Positions 34,083-41,729 of a stretch of 64,000 nucleotides of DNA are shown piece after piece. The notes beneath the pieces are model-generated. The model was given only the letters and a program-made list of their open reading frames with translations. It was not told the DNA's origin and made no database searches. This DNA is from Lachnospiraceae bacterium. GTDB taxonomy: Bacteria; Bacillota; Clostridia; Lachnospirales; Lachnospiraceae. Position 1 is the first letter of the stretch; each line of letters starts with the position of its first letter. Where the stretch lies: NCBI GenBank assembly GCA_024690605.1, contig JAILOV010000008.1:1-64000 (forward strand), in the 5' to 3' direction. The translations under genes and the position numbers were made by a program.

Positions 34083-34583
34083 TCAGTCGCCGCAGAGGAT
34101 GCGGTACCGGACCTCGTGTGTTTCGGACGGCGCCTCGAGAAACCGGTAGATGATCGTCAGCGAGATCTGCTCCGGTTCCCGCAGCAGGCGGATCCGGTCC
34201 GTTTCCGTTGTCAGTGTCAGCGTCCCATAGGGCGTTACCATCGTAGCTTCGGTCCTGACCCCGACAAAAAACGAAAATTCTGCCGAGAGGGCGCCGCTTC
34301 GTGTCAGCCGCACCCGATCCTCTCCGAGAAGTTCCAGCGTGTTCTCCGTGACAAGACCGGTCTCATCCGTTTCGGTGTAGTAAACGGCAAAGATCTCACC
34401 GGATCCTTTCTGCTCAAGCTGACAGGGCAGATCTTTTTTTTCTTCGACAGCAGCGGGTGGATTTCCGTTCCCGGCGCGCGTATTGTCCGTGCCGGCGGCA
34501 TGTCCCGTCTCCGCGGAAACGGTGGCTGCGGTATAGGTCAGCTGTCCGGCCAGCGTATTCCGTCTGTTTTTCGGGTCTGTCAT
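34083..34583 (-). CDS. DUF1934 (YwiB-family) protein
   Basis: This 166-residue protein has an unstructured N-terminal half and a C-terminal beta-barrel-like domain of the DUF1934/YwiB family, seen in 'FAVYYTETDETGLVTENTLELLGEDRVRLTRSG', 'TPYGTLTLTTETDRIRL' and 'ISLTIIYRF'. The fold is lipocalin-like in Bacillus YwiB; the function is unknown. The start ATG at 34583 has GGAGAAACACGG upstream. It lies 13 bases downstream of ispE on the same strand, so the two are probably co-transcribed. Confidence 0.75.
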   Translation of the reverse strand: MTDPKNRRNTLAGQLTYTAATVSAETGHAAGTDNTRAGNGNPPAAVEEKKDLPCQLEQKGSGEIFAVYYTETDETGLVTENTLELLGEDRVRLTRSGALSAEFSFFVGVRTEATMVTPYGTLTLTTETDRIRLLREPEQISLTIIYRFLEAPSETHEVRYRILCGD

Positions 34584-34596
34584 CCGTGTTTCTCCA

Positions 34597-35574
34597 TCAG
34601 AAGAACCTGTTTTCAGCCATGAACGAAGAATTGACCGGACGGGTCAAAAACAGACTCAGAGCCGGATCCTCCCGTTTCAGCTTGTCCATCGCGTCTTCGG
34701 CGGCAGCGCTGTCGGAGAACAGACCGAACACTGCGGACCCGCTGCCGGTCATCCGAGCGCCCGGGGCACCGAGAGAGGGGAGTTTGTGCACCAGTTCACC
34801 GACCGCCGGCACGAGCGGCGTCGTCACCGGCTCCAGCACATTGGCCAGCGAGCCGGCAAACGAGGCGAAAGAAGCGGCGGAACGGCCGGCATTTCCAAGT
34901 GCCGTTTCAAAAGCGTCCCAGTCGGGATGCACCGTGTCGGTTTTTGCGTCGAGCGCCGAATAGATCTCCTTTGTGGAGGCGCTCCCCGACGGTTTGGCGA
35001 TGAGGATCACGCAGTCGGCCATGTCCGGCAGGGGGGTCAGCACCTCACCGATTCCCTGTGCCCGCATCGTGCCGCCGGTCAGACAGAACGGTACATCCGC
35101 CCCCAGCGTCAGAGCGGTCTCCGCGAGCTCTGTATCGGTGAGACCGAGAGTGAACAGCCGGTTCACCGCGAGGAGTGCCGCGGCCGCGTCCGCGCTGCCG
35201 CCGCCGAGCCCGGCCTCCATGGGGATGCGCTTTTGCAGGACGAAGGACAGTCCGCATTCATTGGGAAAGCGAGCCGCGCACCGTTCCCGCAGGGCTTTCG
35301 CCGCCCGGAGAACAAGATTGCGGTCATCCGCTTCCAGCCGCGCAAAAACCCCTGTTCCCGAAGCGTCCTCGATCCGCAGGGTGTCCCGGAATTCCCCGTT
35401 CGGACCACAAGTTCCTGCATCGACCGAAACAGTCAATACATCATGCAGATCGATCGACTGCATGGCCATGTTCACCAGATGATAGCCGTCCGGACGCTTC
35501 CCCGTCACATCGAGGAAAAGATTGATCTTTGCCAGGGCGCGCACCCGGATGCTCTGTTTTTCCGTATCGTTCAT
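34597..35574 (-). CDS. ispE: 4-diphosphocytidyl-2-C-methyl-D-erythritol kinase
   Basis: This 325-residue GHMP kinase carries out the fourth step of the MEP isoprenoid pathway. It opens with 'VRALAKINLFLDVTGKRPDGYHLVNMAMQSIDLHD', a strong family signature, has the ATP-binding loop 'PMEAGLGGGSADAAAALLAVN', and the C-terminal 'ARMTGSGSAVFGLF'. Family length is about 290, so it is slightly longer, with an extended region around residues 70-90. No ribosome-binding site is obvious ahead of the start (AATTTATG region). Confidence 0.93.
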   Translation of the reverse strand: MNDTEKQSIRVRALAKINLFLDVTGKRPDGYHLVNMAMQSIDLHDVLTVSVDAGTCGPNGEFRDTLRIEDASGTGVFARLEADDRNLVLRAAKALRERCAARFPNECGLSFVLQKRIPMEAGLGGGSADAAAALLAVNRLFTLGLTDTELAETALTLGADVPFCLTGGTMRAQGIGEVLTPLPDMADCVILIAKPSGSASTKEIYSALDAKTDTVHPDWDAFETALGNAGRSAASFASFAGSLANVLEPVTTPLVPAVGELVHKLPSLGAPGARMTGSGSAVFGLFSDSAAAEDAMDKLKREDPALSLFLTRPVNSSFMAENRFF

Positions 35575-35644
35575 AAATTACCCGTCTTTTTCGGAAATTG
35601 TGCAAAAATTTAAGGAAAAGAGTGGATTTTTGCTTTCTTCCGTG

Positions 35645-35673
35645 ATACAATACATTTGGTATAGTCTATATAC
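35645..35673 (+). promoter_or_regulatory. Promoter region of the conserved hypothetical gene at 35729
   Basis: A TACAAT box at 35645-35650 has TGGATT 17 bases upstream. Just downstream is an inverted repeat GGTATA-gtcta-TATACC (35657-35673), a possible regulator site. The hexamers are weak matches. Confidence 0.35.
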
Positions 35674-35728
35674 CACGTTTCTATCCACTTTGCAACCGAT
35701 GCACCCAGCATCAGAAAAGGAGTTCGCC

Positions 35729-36367
35729 ATGAGTGTAAACGGAGTTACATCTGGGGTAAGCTCGTCTGCGTACACAGCGCAGACAGCGGCGGCGCAGGCG
35801 GCAAAGCCTGACACCGCGGGCAAGGCAACCGAAAACAAGGCTGCGGAGGAAACAGCGGCAGCCACCTACGAGAAGGGCGTCGAGGTCAAGACAGCCGGGT
35901 ATTCCAAGATCCAGAAGATGTCCGAGGAAGACCGGAGCAAGATCGTCGCCCAGCTCAAGGCCGATCAGGAGACGCGTCAGGCGCAGATGACCGACCTCGT
36001 GTCCAAGATGATGCGCGGTCAGGGCGTTGCCTACAACAACGCCAACGACATCTGGAGCTTCCTGCGGGAGGGCAATTTCACGGTCGATGCGGCGACCAAG
36101 GCACAGGCCCAGCAGGACATCTCCGAGGACGGTTACTGGGGCGTGAAGCAGACCTCGCAGCGCATCCTTGATTTCGCGGACGCGCTGGCAGGATCCGATC
36201 CCGATAACATCCAGAAGATGTATGACGCCTTCAAGAAGGGCTACAAGCAGGCTGAGGAGACCTGGGGCGGAGAGCTTCCGGACATCAGCAAGCAGACCTA
36301 TGATTCCGTTCTCGACGGCTTCCGCAAGCGCGCCGAGGAAGCGGGCATCACCCTGAATGAGGACTGA
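35729..36367 (+). CDS. Conserved hypothetical protein with 'DGYWGVKQTSQRI' C-terminal domain
   Basis: This 212-residue protein starts MSVNGVTSG at 35729 after AAAAGGAGTTCGCC; the ORF track start at 35522 lies in the ispE region. The N-terminal 55 residues are Ala/Thr-rich and probably disordered. The remainder is helical, with a well-marked segment 'ISEDGYWGVKQTSQRILDFADALAG', then 'AFKKGYKQAEETWGGELPDISKQTYDSVL'. I believe similar proteins are common in Lachnospiraceae, but I cannot name a function. It is soluble, has no signal peptide, and ends before a very strong terminator, so it is a monocistronic unit. Confidence 0.75.
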   Translation: MSVNGVTSGVSSSAYTAQTAAAQAAKPDTAGKATENKAAEETAAATYEKGVEVKTAGYSKIQKMSEEDRSKIVAQLKADQETRQAQMTDLVSKMMRGQGVAYNNANDIWSFLREGNFTVDAATKAQAQQDISEDGYWGVKQTSQRILDFADALAGSDPDNIQKMYDAFKKGYKQAEETWGGELPDISKQTYDSVLDGFRKRAEEAGITLNED

Positions 36368-36392
36368 TCTTCAGCATTCCTTACAGGCAAGG

Positions 36393-36422
36393 CTCCGGCG
36401 GATCATACCGCCGGAGTTTTTT
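36393..36422 (+). terminator. Strong intrinsic terminator
   Basis: CTCCGGCGG (36393-36401) and CCGCCGGAG (36408-36416) form a perfect 9-base GC-rich stem around ATCATA, followed by six T residues. Confidence 0.92.
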
Positions 36423-36425
36423 CGT

Positions 36426-36454
36426 GGGATTTTTTTTCATCATACGTGTATAAT
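36426..36454 (+). promoter_or_regulatory. Promoter of the unknown gene at 36525, matching that at 23172
   Basis: TATAAT at 36449-36454 within CGTGTATAATG, with GGGATT at the -35 position after 17 bases. The layout (GTGnGATT, 17 bases, TATAATG) is the same as upstream of the paralogous gene at 23266. Confidence 0.55.
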
Positions 36455-36524
36455 GATGAAAAGGACATCGCAACGGAGCAATCCGTAGTTATCATGAAAT
36501 AAACTATCAGGGGGGATATCGATC

Positions 36525-37502
36525 ATGGCAGGATTTGCTAAACTCTTAAACCAGGAAGCGGCACCGGCACAGACCTGCGAGGAACTGGATGTCATCATGC
36601 AGGCGCTTCTGTCGGTGACGGAAGGTGATCTCTATGGTCAATGGCTGAATACGGACAGAGACATTCTGATACAGGACAGTCAGGCCGTCCGGAAGCAGCT
36701 GGCGTCCGAGACAGACCGGGTCGTCTATACCGAACCGGACGGAACCCGTCACATCGCCCATCGCACTTCGGATGCGTTGATGGAAAAATACCACAGAGAT
36801 ATCGAAGAGCTGGCAAAAGCGATTGACGGCATGGATGAGATCGCGATGCATGGTTCCGCCATGCAGATCTGGGTCGAGTATGACAAATCGAGGAGGGCCT
36901 ATCTTGAACAGCGCGCCCAGACGGTGGTCGGCGATGAGATCACCACCATGGCAGATGCCAGACGCGTCTCCGCTCACGTGCAGGAACTGACCCCTGATGT
37001 GGATTTTAAGGCCATCCGCGAGCTGAATGAGAAGGTGCTGAATGAGAGCACCGGAAGCCACAAGAATTCGCAGGAATACGACACGATGAAGGCGAGACTG
37101 GCCGAGGTGGCGAGATTATCCTCCCTTCCCGCGGATCATCCCGAGCGGATCAACAATATGGGCCAGGCAATGCAGGATCTCTATCAGGCTGCCGAGGCCT
37201 ATGCGGATAAGGAAGCCTTCAAGACCAAGAAGACACCGCAGGGCATCCAGCGCAAGAACACGGCGCTGGCGCTGATGAAGCTGACCGATCCGCAGAGAGC
37301 GGACGCCCATATCGCCGCGAAGGGCGGTGTCAAGGATCTTCGTGAATCCACCTTTAAGAAGCGCGTGAGCCTGGATGATCTCGTGGCCCATGAGAAGGGC
37401 AGAAACTCCGCGGAGTTCGGCGTAAAGGCGGATGAGCGCCGCAGGAGGACCCGCGAAGCGCGGGCGCAGCAGGCTCCGACCACGACACAGCCGAGAGTGT
37501 GA
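36525..37502 (+). CDS. Unknown protein with C-terminal 'RKNTALALM' domain, paralog of 23266
   Basis: This 325-residue protein starts MAGFAKLLNQ after CAGGGGGGATATCGATC. It is charged, helical and soluble, with no signal or membrane segment. Residues about 170-260 ('HKNSQEYDTMKARLAEVARL ... AMQDLYQAAEAYADKE ... RKNTALALMKL') align with the C-terminal domain of the 466-residue protein at 23266, with matches at the His, Asn-Ser, Tyr, Met-Lys, Glu-Val and Arg-Leu positions and the block RKNTALALM. The N-terminal part is different. The tail is basic and Gln/Thr-rich. The function is unknown; the shared promoter type suggests the two are expressed under the same conditions. Confidence 0.7.
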   Translation: MAGFAKLLNQEAAPAQTCEELDVIMQALLSVTEGDLYGQWLNTDRDILIQDSQAVRKQLASETDRVVYTEPDGTRHIAHRTSDALMEKYHRDIEELAKAIDGMDEIAMHGSAMQIWVEYDKSRRAYLEQRAQTVVGDEITTMADARRVSAHVQELTPDVDFKAIRELNEKVLNESTGSHKNSQEYDTMKARLAEVARLSSLPADHPERINNMGQAMQDLYQAAEAYADKEAFKTKKTPQGIQRKNTALALMKLTDPQRADAHIAAKGGVKDLRESTFKKRVSLDDLVAHEKGRNSAEFGVKADERRRRTREARAQQAPTTTQPRV

Positions 37503-37578
37503 CACAAATGCCGCGTGATCCGTGACATGCGCACGGAAACCGCGGGCAGTCGTCCGACAGCGCACCGGCCGGCAGGAC

Positions 37579-37607
37579 TTGACGGGAGCGGCAAACCCCG
37601 TTAAAAT
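37579..37607 (+). promoter_or_regulatory. Promoter of the diguanylate cyclase gene
   Basis: TTGACG (37579-37584), a 17-base spacer and TAAAAT (37602-37607). It overlaps the ORF track's upstream extension, which shows that translation must start later, at 37639. Confidence 0.72.
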
Positions 37608-37638
37608 GCTTGGTGGTTTGGGAGAAAGTGTACGTCGG

Positions 37639-39045
37639 ATGATAGAGGAAGAAAAAAACAGGCAGAACCCTGTTGAAAAAGCATTGCGTATCACAGCCAG
37701 GATCCCGGCGAGGATCCTGGCATTTCTGATCGGTTTTCTGATCCTTGCCGTCACGGTCACGATGCTGGTTTTTCTGCGGCTCACCGTGAAAAGCTTCACG
37801 GAACTGAAGCGGGAATCCGTTGATTATCTGCGCATGAGTAAGGCTGCGACGGATCTGCAGGCAGGCTCCGACCAGCTGACGGAACAGGTGCGGTACTACG
37901 CGGTGACCGGTGACCGGAAATACCTGGACGGCTATTTCGAGGAAGCCGATGTCACGAGGCAGCGGGACCGCGCGATCGAGACGATCTCACGGGAGGCGGC
38001 CGGAACGAAGGCTGATGAATATCTGCAGGAAGCCATGCGCTGCTCCACAAACCTCATGGAGCGGGAATACTATGCCATGTGCCTGGTGCTCTCGGCACAG
38101 GGGGAATCGGAGGATGGCCTGTCCCGGTATCCCGCGCTGCGGGATGTGCGCCTGACAGACGAGGATCTGGCGCTCTCCGCTGATGGAAAAATGGAAAAGG
38201 CGCTGTTCATCGTTACCGATGAGTCTTATCAGCAGGAGAAGGATAAGATCGAGGGGAACACCTCGCTCTGTATGGCGGATCTTCTGGGCGGCATGTTCGC
38301 GGCGCAGGAGAACACCAGCCGGGGACTGGAAAAGCGCCTGCAATACCAGACGATCCTGCTGATCACCCTGCTGGGGCTGTTCCTGTTCTTTATCCTGTTC
38401 GTTCATTTCTCGGTGTTTTCCCCGATGCGGAGAGCCATAGAGTATATCCGGGACAACCACGCCATTCCCGTGGAGGGCGGCCGGGAGTTCCGGTTTCTGG
38501 CAAAAGCCCTTAATGAGATGCGGGATGAAAACCGCAGGAAGACGGGACAGCTCGCCTTTGAATCCACGCATGATCCCGTTACGGGAGTCTATAACCGGAC
38601 CGGTTATGAACAGCTGACGGAGCAGATGGATCCGGAGAACACCGCGTTCCTGCTGGTGGATGTGGACCTGTTCAAGCAGGTCAACGACAATTACGGACAT
38701 GAGGCGGGAGACCGCGCGCTGGCCGAGGTGGCGGCCGCGCTTTTGTCCAATTTCCGGCCGCAGGATCACATCTGCAGGATCGGCGGTGACGAATTCGCCG
38801 TCCTTGCGGGCGGTGTTCCCAGAGCACATGCCGATTCCCTTGTTCAGAAGATCGGGGAGATCAACCGGTCCTTCCGTGAAGCGGAGCAGGAGTTCCCGAT
38901 CAGCATCAGCGTCGGGATCGCGTTCGGGGAAACGGGGGACGCGCCGGACGATCTTTTCCGGAAAGCGGATAAGGCACTTTACGAAGTCAAACGCGTCGGC
39001 CGAAGCGGCGCCGCGGTCTATCAGGACGAACCTTCGATCTTATAG
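37639..39045 (+). CDS. Membrane-bound diguanylate cyclase (GGDEF)
   Basis: This 468-residue protein makes c-di-GMP. The start at 37639 (MIEEEKNRQN) is forced by the promoter at 37579-37607. Two transmembrane helices (about residues 23-46 and 235-258) bracket a roughly 190-residue helical extracellular sensor, like a four-helix or CHASE3-type ligand domain. The catalytic domain begins 'DPVTGVYNRTGYE' and has the intact active site 'RIGGDEFAVLAGG'. An inhibitory I-site RxxD ('RPQD') lies exactly five residues before GGDEF, so product feedback inhibition is expected. It converges with the next gene and overlaps its 3' end by 25 bases. Confidence 0.93.
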   Translation: MIEEEKNRQNPVEKALRITARIPARILAFLIGFLILAVTVTMLVFLRLTVKSFTELKRESVDYLRMSKAATDLQAGSDQLTEQVRYYAVTGDRKYLDGYFEEADVTRQRDRAIETISREAAGTKADEYLQEAMRCSTNLMEREYYAMCLVLSAQGESEDGLSRYPALRDVRLTDEDLALSADGKMEKALFIVTDESYQQEKDKIEGNTSLCMADLLGGMFAAQENTSRGLEKRLQYQTILLITLLGLFLFFILFVHFSVFSPMRRAIEYIRDNHAIPVEGGREFRFLAKALNEMRDENRRKTGQLAFESTHDPVTGVYNRTGYEQLTEQMDPENTAFLLVDVDLFKQVNDNYGHEAGDRALAEVAAALLSNFRPQDHICRIGGDEFAVLAGGVPRAHADSLVQKIGEINRSFREAEQEFPISISVGIAFGETGDAPDDLFRKADKALYEVKRVGRSGAAVYQDEPSIL

Positions 39046-40301
39046 AGTTCTTCCGCGGCAAGCCGCGCTTTGGCCACGGGAAAGCTCTGATCCTTCGGAA
39101 AGCAGTAATACTGCCGCGCAAGGTTTCCGATGGAGATCATGTCTCCGAGCTCATACCAGAAATAATCCGCATAGAGGCTGTAGGAAGCACGGGGTGCCTG
39201 ACGGTAGTCCAGTCTGCCGTCGCAGCCGGTCAGGACAAATCCGTCTCTTCCGTGATGAAGCACACCGTCGCCCACATGGCGCACAGCTTTCGTGTCTGCC
39301 AGAACGAGGATCCGTACCGGGAGATCCGGGGCATAGGTGCCGTCAAGGATCTCCTGTCGCACGCAGGCACGCTCCCAGCGGTACCAGTCCGGAATGTGGT
39401 CAAACGCCTGCTCCGCGGCCGGTCGGGGGCCACCCGTGTGCGCGAGCGCACCGAATTCCGTGAGTGTCCATGTCGCCCCGCACCCGCTACAGGCGATATC
39501 CGTTCCCGTTCCCTTCATCAGTCCCTCTCTGCCGCAGACGGGACACCGGTAGAGCACACGCTCCAGCCCCTCCGCGCGGAAGGGCTCATCCACACGGATC
39601 CGGTTCTCCCGCTGCCACCGGAAATGGTCAAAGGTGAACGCATCTGTCAGACGGCGGTTGATCTCCGTAAGCGGCAGGGAGGCGATCTCCTCCGGTGAGA
39701 AGAGCACGGTCTCCCTGGCGCGCACGATGACCTTGCGGAGACGCAGTCCGTTGTAGAGCGGATCTCTGGTGAAGGCGCCCTCCGTCCGGATCATGACGAC
39801 GGGCACCCTGAGCATGCGGATGCATTTGCCAAGGCTTTCGGGAAGCGGGGTCGCGGTCCCGTCAAAGGAATAGCTGGCCTCAGGAAACAGGAGCACCGAT
39901 TCCCTGAGCTTCCCCGTTACGCTTCGCATATCCTGCACAAGAGGCAGATCCGTGATGAATTTGCGCGCGGGAAGACATCCCATGGCGCGCATCAGTCCCT
40001 CCTTGCCCACAAAGCCGTCATAGGTGCACACGACATGCCAGGGACGTTCCTTGAGAAGAACGGCTGCGATCTTCAGATCCAGGAAACTGGAGTGATTCAT
40101 GAGAAAGAGTGCCGGTTCATCGGGCTTGAGCCGTTCCATGCCCTCTTTTTCGCAGGTAAAGCCGACCTCCTTAAGCTCTCCGGCGGAGAGCGCCGCGGCC
40201 AGTGCCCGCAGGAAGCCGTTCTGCCTGCAGGGCTCCCGGTGTTTAAGCCCCGGGTGTGCGAGGACTTCGTCGATGTTGCTTTCTTTCACTCTGATCTTCA
40301 T
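39021..40301 (-). CDS. PlsC-like acyltransferase with zinc-ribbon-like insert
   Basis: This 426-residue protein starts MKIRVKESNI at 40301. The N-terminal half is a glycerolipid acyltransferase domain with the NHxxxxD motif as 'LMNHSSFLDLKIA', 'VCTYDGFVGKEGLMRAMGC', 'LLFPEASYSFDGTATPLPESLG' (in the position of the EGTR motif) and 'VPVVMIRTEGAFTRDPLYN'. A Cys4 pair, 'YRCPVCGREG' and 'IACSGCGATW', forms a zinc-ribbon-like insert in the second half, followed by a beta-rich tail. This arrangement is known to me from Lachnospiraceae proteins annotated as acyltransferases; the acceptor is unknown. The promoter TTGCAA-17-TATAAA ends 7 bases before the ATG and there is no Shine-Dalgarno site, so the mRNA may be leaderless. 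Confidence 0.85.
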   Translation of the reverse strand: MKIRVKESNIDEVLAHPGLKHREPCRQNGFLRALAAALSAGELKEVGFTCEKEGMERLKPDEPALFLMNHSSFLDLKIAAVLLKERPWHVVCTYDGFVGKEGLMRAMGCLPARKFITDLPLVQDMRSVTGKLRESVLLFPEASYSFDGTATPLPESLGKCIRMLRVPVVMIRTEGAFTRDPLYNGLRLRKVIVRARETVLFSPEEIASLPLTEINRRLTDAFTFDHFRWQRENRIRVDEPFRAEGLERVLYRCPVCGREGLMKGTGTDIACSGCGATWTLTEFGALAHTGGPRPAAEQAFDHIPDWYRWERACVRQEILDGTYAPDLPVRILVLADTKAVRHVGDGVLHHGRDGFVLTGCDGRLDYRQAPRASYSLYADYFWYELGDMISIGNLARQYYCFPKDQSFPVAKARLAAEELYKIEGSS

Positions 40302-40308
40302 AAAGCCA

Positions 40309-40337
40309 TTTATACCACAGGCGCGCCGCGGTTGCAA
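40309..40337 (-). promoter_or_regulatory. Promoter of the zinc-ribbon acyltransferase gene
   Basis: On the minus strand: TTGCAA (40332-40337), a 17-base spacer and TATAAA (40309-40314). The predicted start of transcription coincides with the ATG at 40301. Confidence 0.7.
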
Positions 40338-40347
40338 ACGTGGGGTA

Positions 40348-40376
40348 TTGACAAGGGCGACAGACTGAGGTAAGAT
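40348..40376 (+). promoter_or_regulatory. Promoter of the structured RNA / AAA+ ATPase unit
   Basis: TTGACA (40348-40353), a 17-base spacer and TAAGAT (40371-40376). The -35 box lies 10 bases from the -35 box of the divergent acyltransferase promoter, so the two may compete or share a regulator. Confidence 0.75.
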
Positions 40377-40382
40377 TGCTAC

Positions 40383-40485
40383 ACTCAGCGAAATCGGCTG
40401 AGAAAAGAGAATCGATATTTGAGGCTGACAGAGAGACGGGAGAACTATGCCCTGATCTCTGGCTTCAGATATCGGTTCTTTTTTT
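40383..40485 (+). ncRNA. Candidate structured leader or small RNA ending in a terminator
   Basis: A transcript from the promoter above would fold into a small hairpin CTCAGC-gaaatcg-GCTGAG (40384-40402) and then a long one. In the second, 40408-40425 pairs with 40462-40479 over 18 positions (a few G-U). A TGA bulge is followed by the inner stem CAGAGA/TCTCTG and an apical GGG...CCC. Seven T residues end it (40479-40485). This is the shape of a roughly 100-base small RNA, or of a terminator-controlled leader for the AAA+ gene 190 bases downstream. It does not match a riboswitch class I know. Confidence 0.6.
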
Positions 40486-40677
40486 GTACCTTGACAGGTG
40501 CATATCGCTCTCCCTGCGGAGAGGCCCATCCGGGGAAGCAGTCGCGAAGACCCGCCGAAAAGGCGGCGAGCGTGCCGGGGATGCGCGGGAGAGGAGAGAA
40601 ACGCAAAACCGTGGGCGGCATGGCGGAGAACATCGCGTCGGGAAATCAGCTACGTGTTTCAGAAGGGAGGATCGATC
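40486..40677. other. Untranslated stretch between the structured RNA and the AAA+ gene
   Basis: GC-rich, with small hairpins (TCTCC-ctgc-GGAGA and CCGCC-gaaaa-GGCGG). A TTGACA at 40491 has no matching -10 box. It ends with the ribosome-binding site GAAGGGAGG. No gene was recognised. Confidence 0.5.
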
Positions 40678-41715
40678 ATGGAAAAAAGAGAGCAAAGAAC
40701 AAACAGGAAACAGGCCGTTGTCTCTGAAAGAGATATCCCCTGGTATGACGAAGATTACAGGGGACCGGCGATGAGGAACAGCCGTGTGAAAGACTATCTT
40801 TCTCTCACACCGCAGGATATCAAAGCGGAACTTGAAAAAAGCGTCGTGAACCAGGAGGAGGCGTGCCGGCGCGTCGCGGTCATGATGTATCAGCATCTCC
40901 ACGGACACCGGTTTGTCGGGATGCTCGCGGGGCCGACGGGATCGGGCAAGTCGTTCATCGCGGAGAGCCTGAAGGAGATCTTTCCGGATGTCGTGTACAT
41001 CCGGGATGTTTCCAATGTGACCTGCGACGGATGGAAGGGGAACAAAAAGGTCGGCACGCTCTTTAAAGGCGTTCATCCCCCGTATTCCTGCAGCGGAAGG
41101 ATCTATCCGGTGCTCTTTCTGGATGAGTGCGACAAGATGTTCAGTCCCAAAACGAGCAGCGGGGAGGAGAATGTGAGCGAATCGGTCCAGTACGAGTTCC
41201 TGTCCGCGATCCACGGCGGCGAGGTGGAGGTCGCGGAAGCCGGCAACGGCAGGCCGACAAGCCGAACGGATACCTCGCGGATGAGCTTTCTTTTCGCGGG
41301 CGCTTTTGAAAAGAAAGCCGGAGAGATCGCCGCGAGGGAGTCGGGTGCTTCCATCGGATTCGGCGCGGATCACACGAAGCCCGCGTCCTATGACCGGGAA
41401 CTGACCATGGAGGACGTGCACGAGGCGGGATGCATCTCGGAACTCTGCGGCAGGATCCAGCGCATCATCCCGCTGAACAGGATCGATGAAAGCGGGTTCC
41501 GCAGCATGCTGGATATCCGTGACCGGGGACCCGTTTATGAACTGGAGCGGGAATTCCGTCTTCCGATCCGCATCAGCGACGCCCGCAAGGACGAGATCGC
41601 ACACAATGCTTTTGCGACGGGGCTGGGGATCCGGGGGATGAAGAACAGCATCCGCACGTATATCGATGAGCTCACATGGGAAGACTGTAACGCAGGCAAA
41701 CTGGATATCATGTAG
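40678..41715 (+). CDS. ClpX-like AAA+ ATPase without a zinc-binding domain
   Basis: This 345-residue protein starts MEKREQRTNR at 40678 after GAAGGGAGGATCGATC. An N-terminal stretch of about 60 residues precedes the AAA+ core. Walker A is 'GMLAGPTGSGKSFIAESL' (about residue 86) and Walker B is 'VLFLDECDKMF' (about 150), with the ClpX-like region after it ('VSESVQYEFLSAIHGGEVEV'). A sensor/arginine-finger-like 'CGRIQRIIPLNRI' and a small C-terminal domain with 'GLGIRGMKNSIRTYID' follow. The N-terminal zinc domain of ClpX and the IGF loop that docks ClpP are not seen, so it probably works without ClpP. It is followed at 14 bases by a small unknown gene, a likely partner. The substrate is unknown. 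Confidence 0.75.
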   Translation: MEKREQRTNRKQAVVSERDIPWYDEDYRGPAMRNSRVKDYLSLTPQDIKAELEKSVVNQEEACRRVAVMMYQHLHGHRFVGMLAGPTGSGKSFIAESLKEIFPDVVYIRDVSNVTCDGWKGNKKVGTLFKGVHPPYSCSGRIYPVLFLDECDKMFSPKTSSGEENVSESVQYEFLSAIHGGEVEVAEAGNGRPTSRTDTSRMSFLFAGAFEKKAGEIAARESGASIGFGADHTKPASYDRELTMEDVHEAGCISELCGRIQRIIPLNRIDESGFRSMLDIRDRGPVYELEREFRLPIRISDARKDEIAHNAFATGLGIRGMKNSIRTYIDELTWEDCNAGKLDIM

Positions 41716-41729
41716 AAGGAGGTGCTGAT

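Noticed and set aside
40491-40520. TTGACA box after the structured RNA as a second promoter
   Set aside because: No -10-like hexamer is found 16-18 bases downstream.
40500-40600. SRP RNA (4.5S) candidate in the GC-rich stretch before the AAA+ gene
   Set aside because: A 'ggggaagcag' string recalls the SRP core, but the GTCAGGTCCGGAAGGAAGCAGC consensus and flanking stem are absent.
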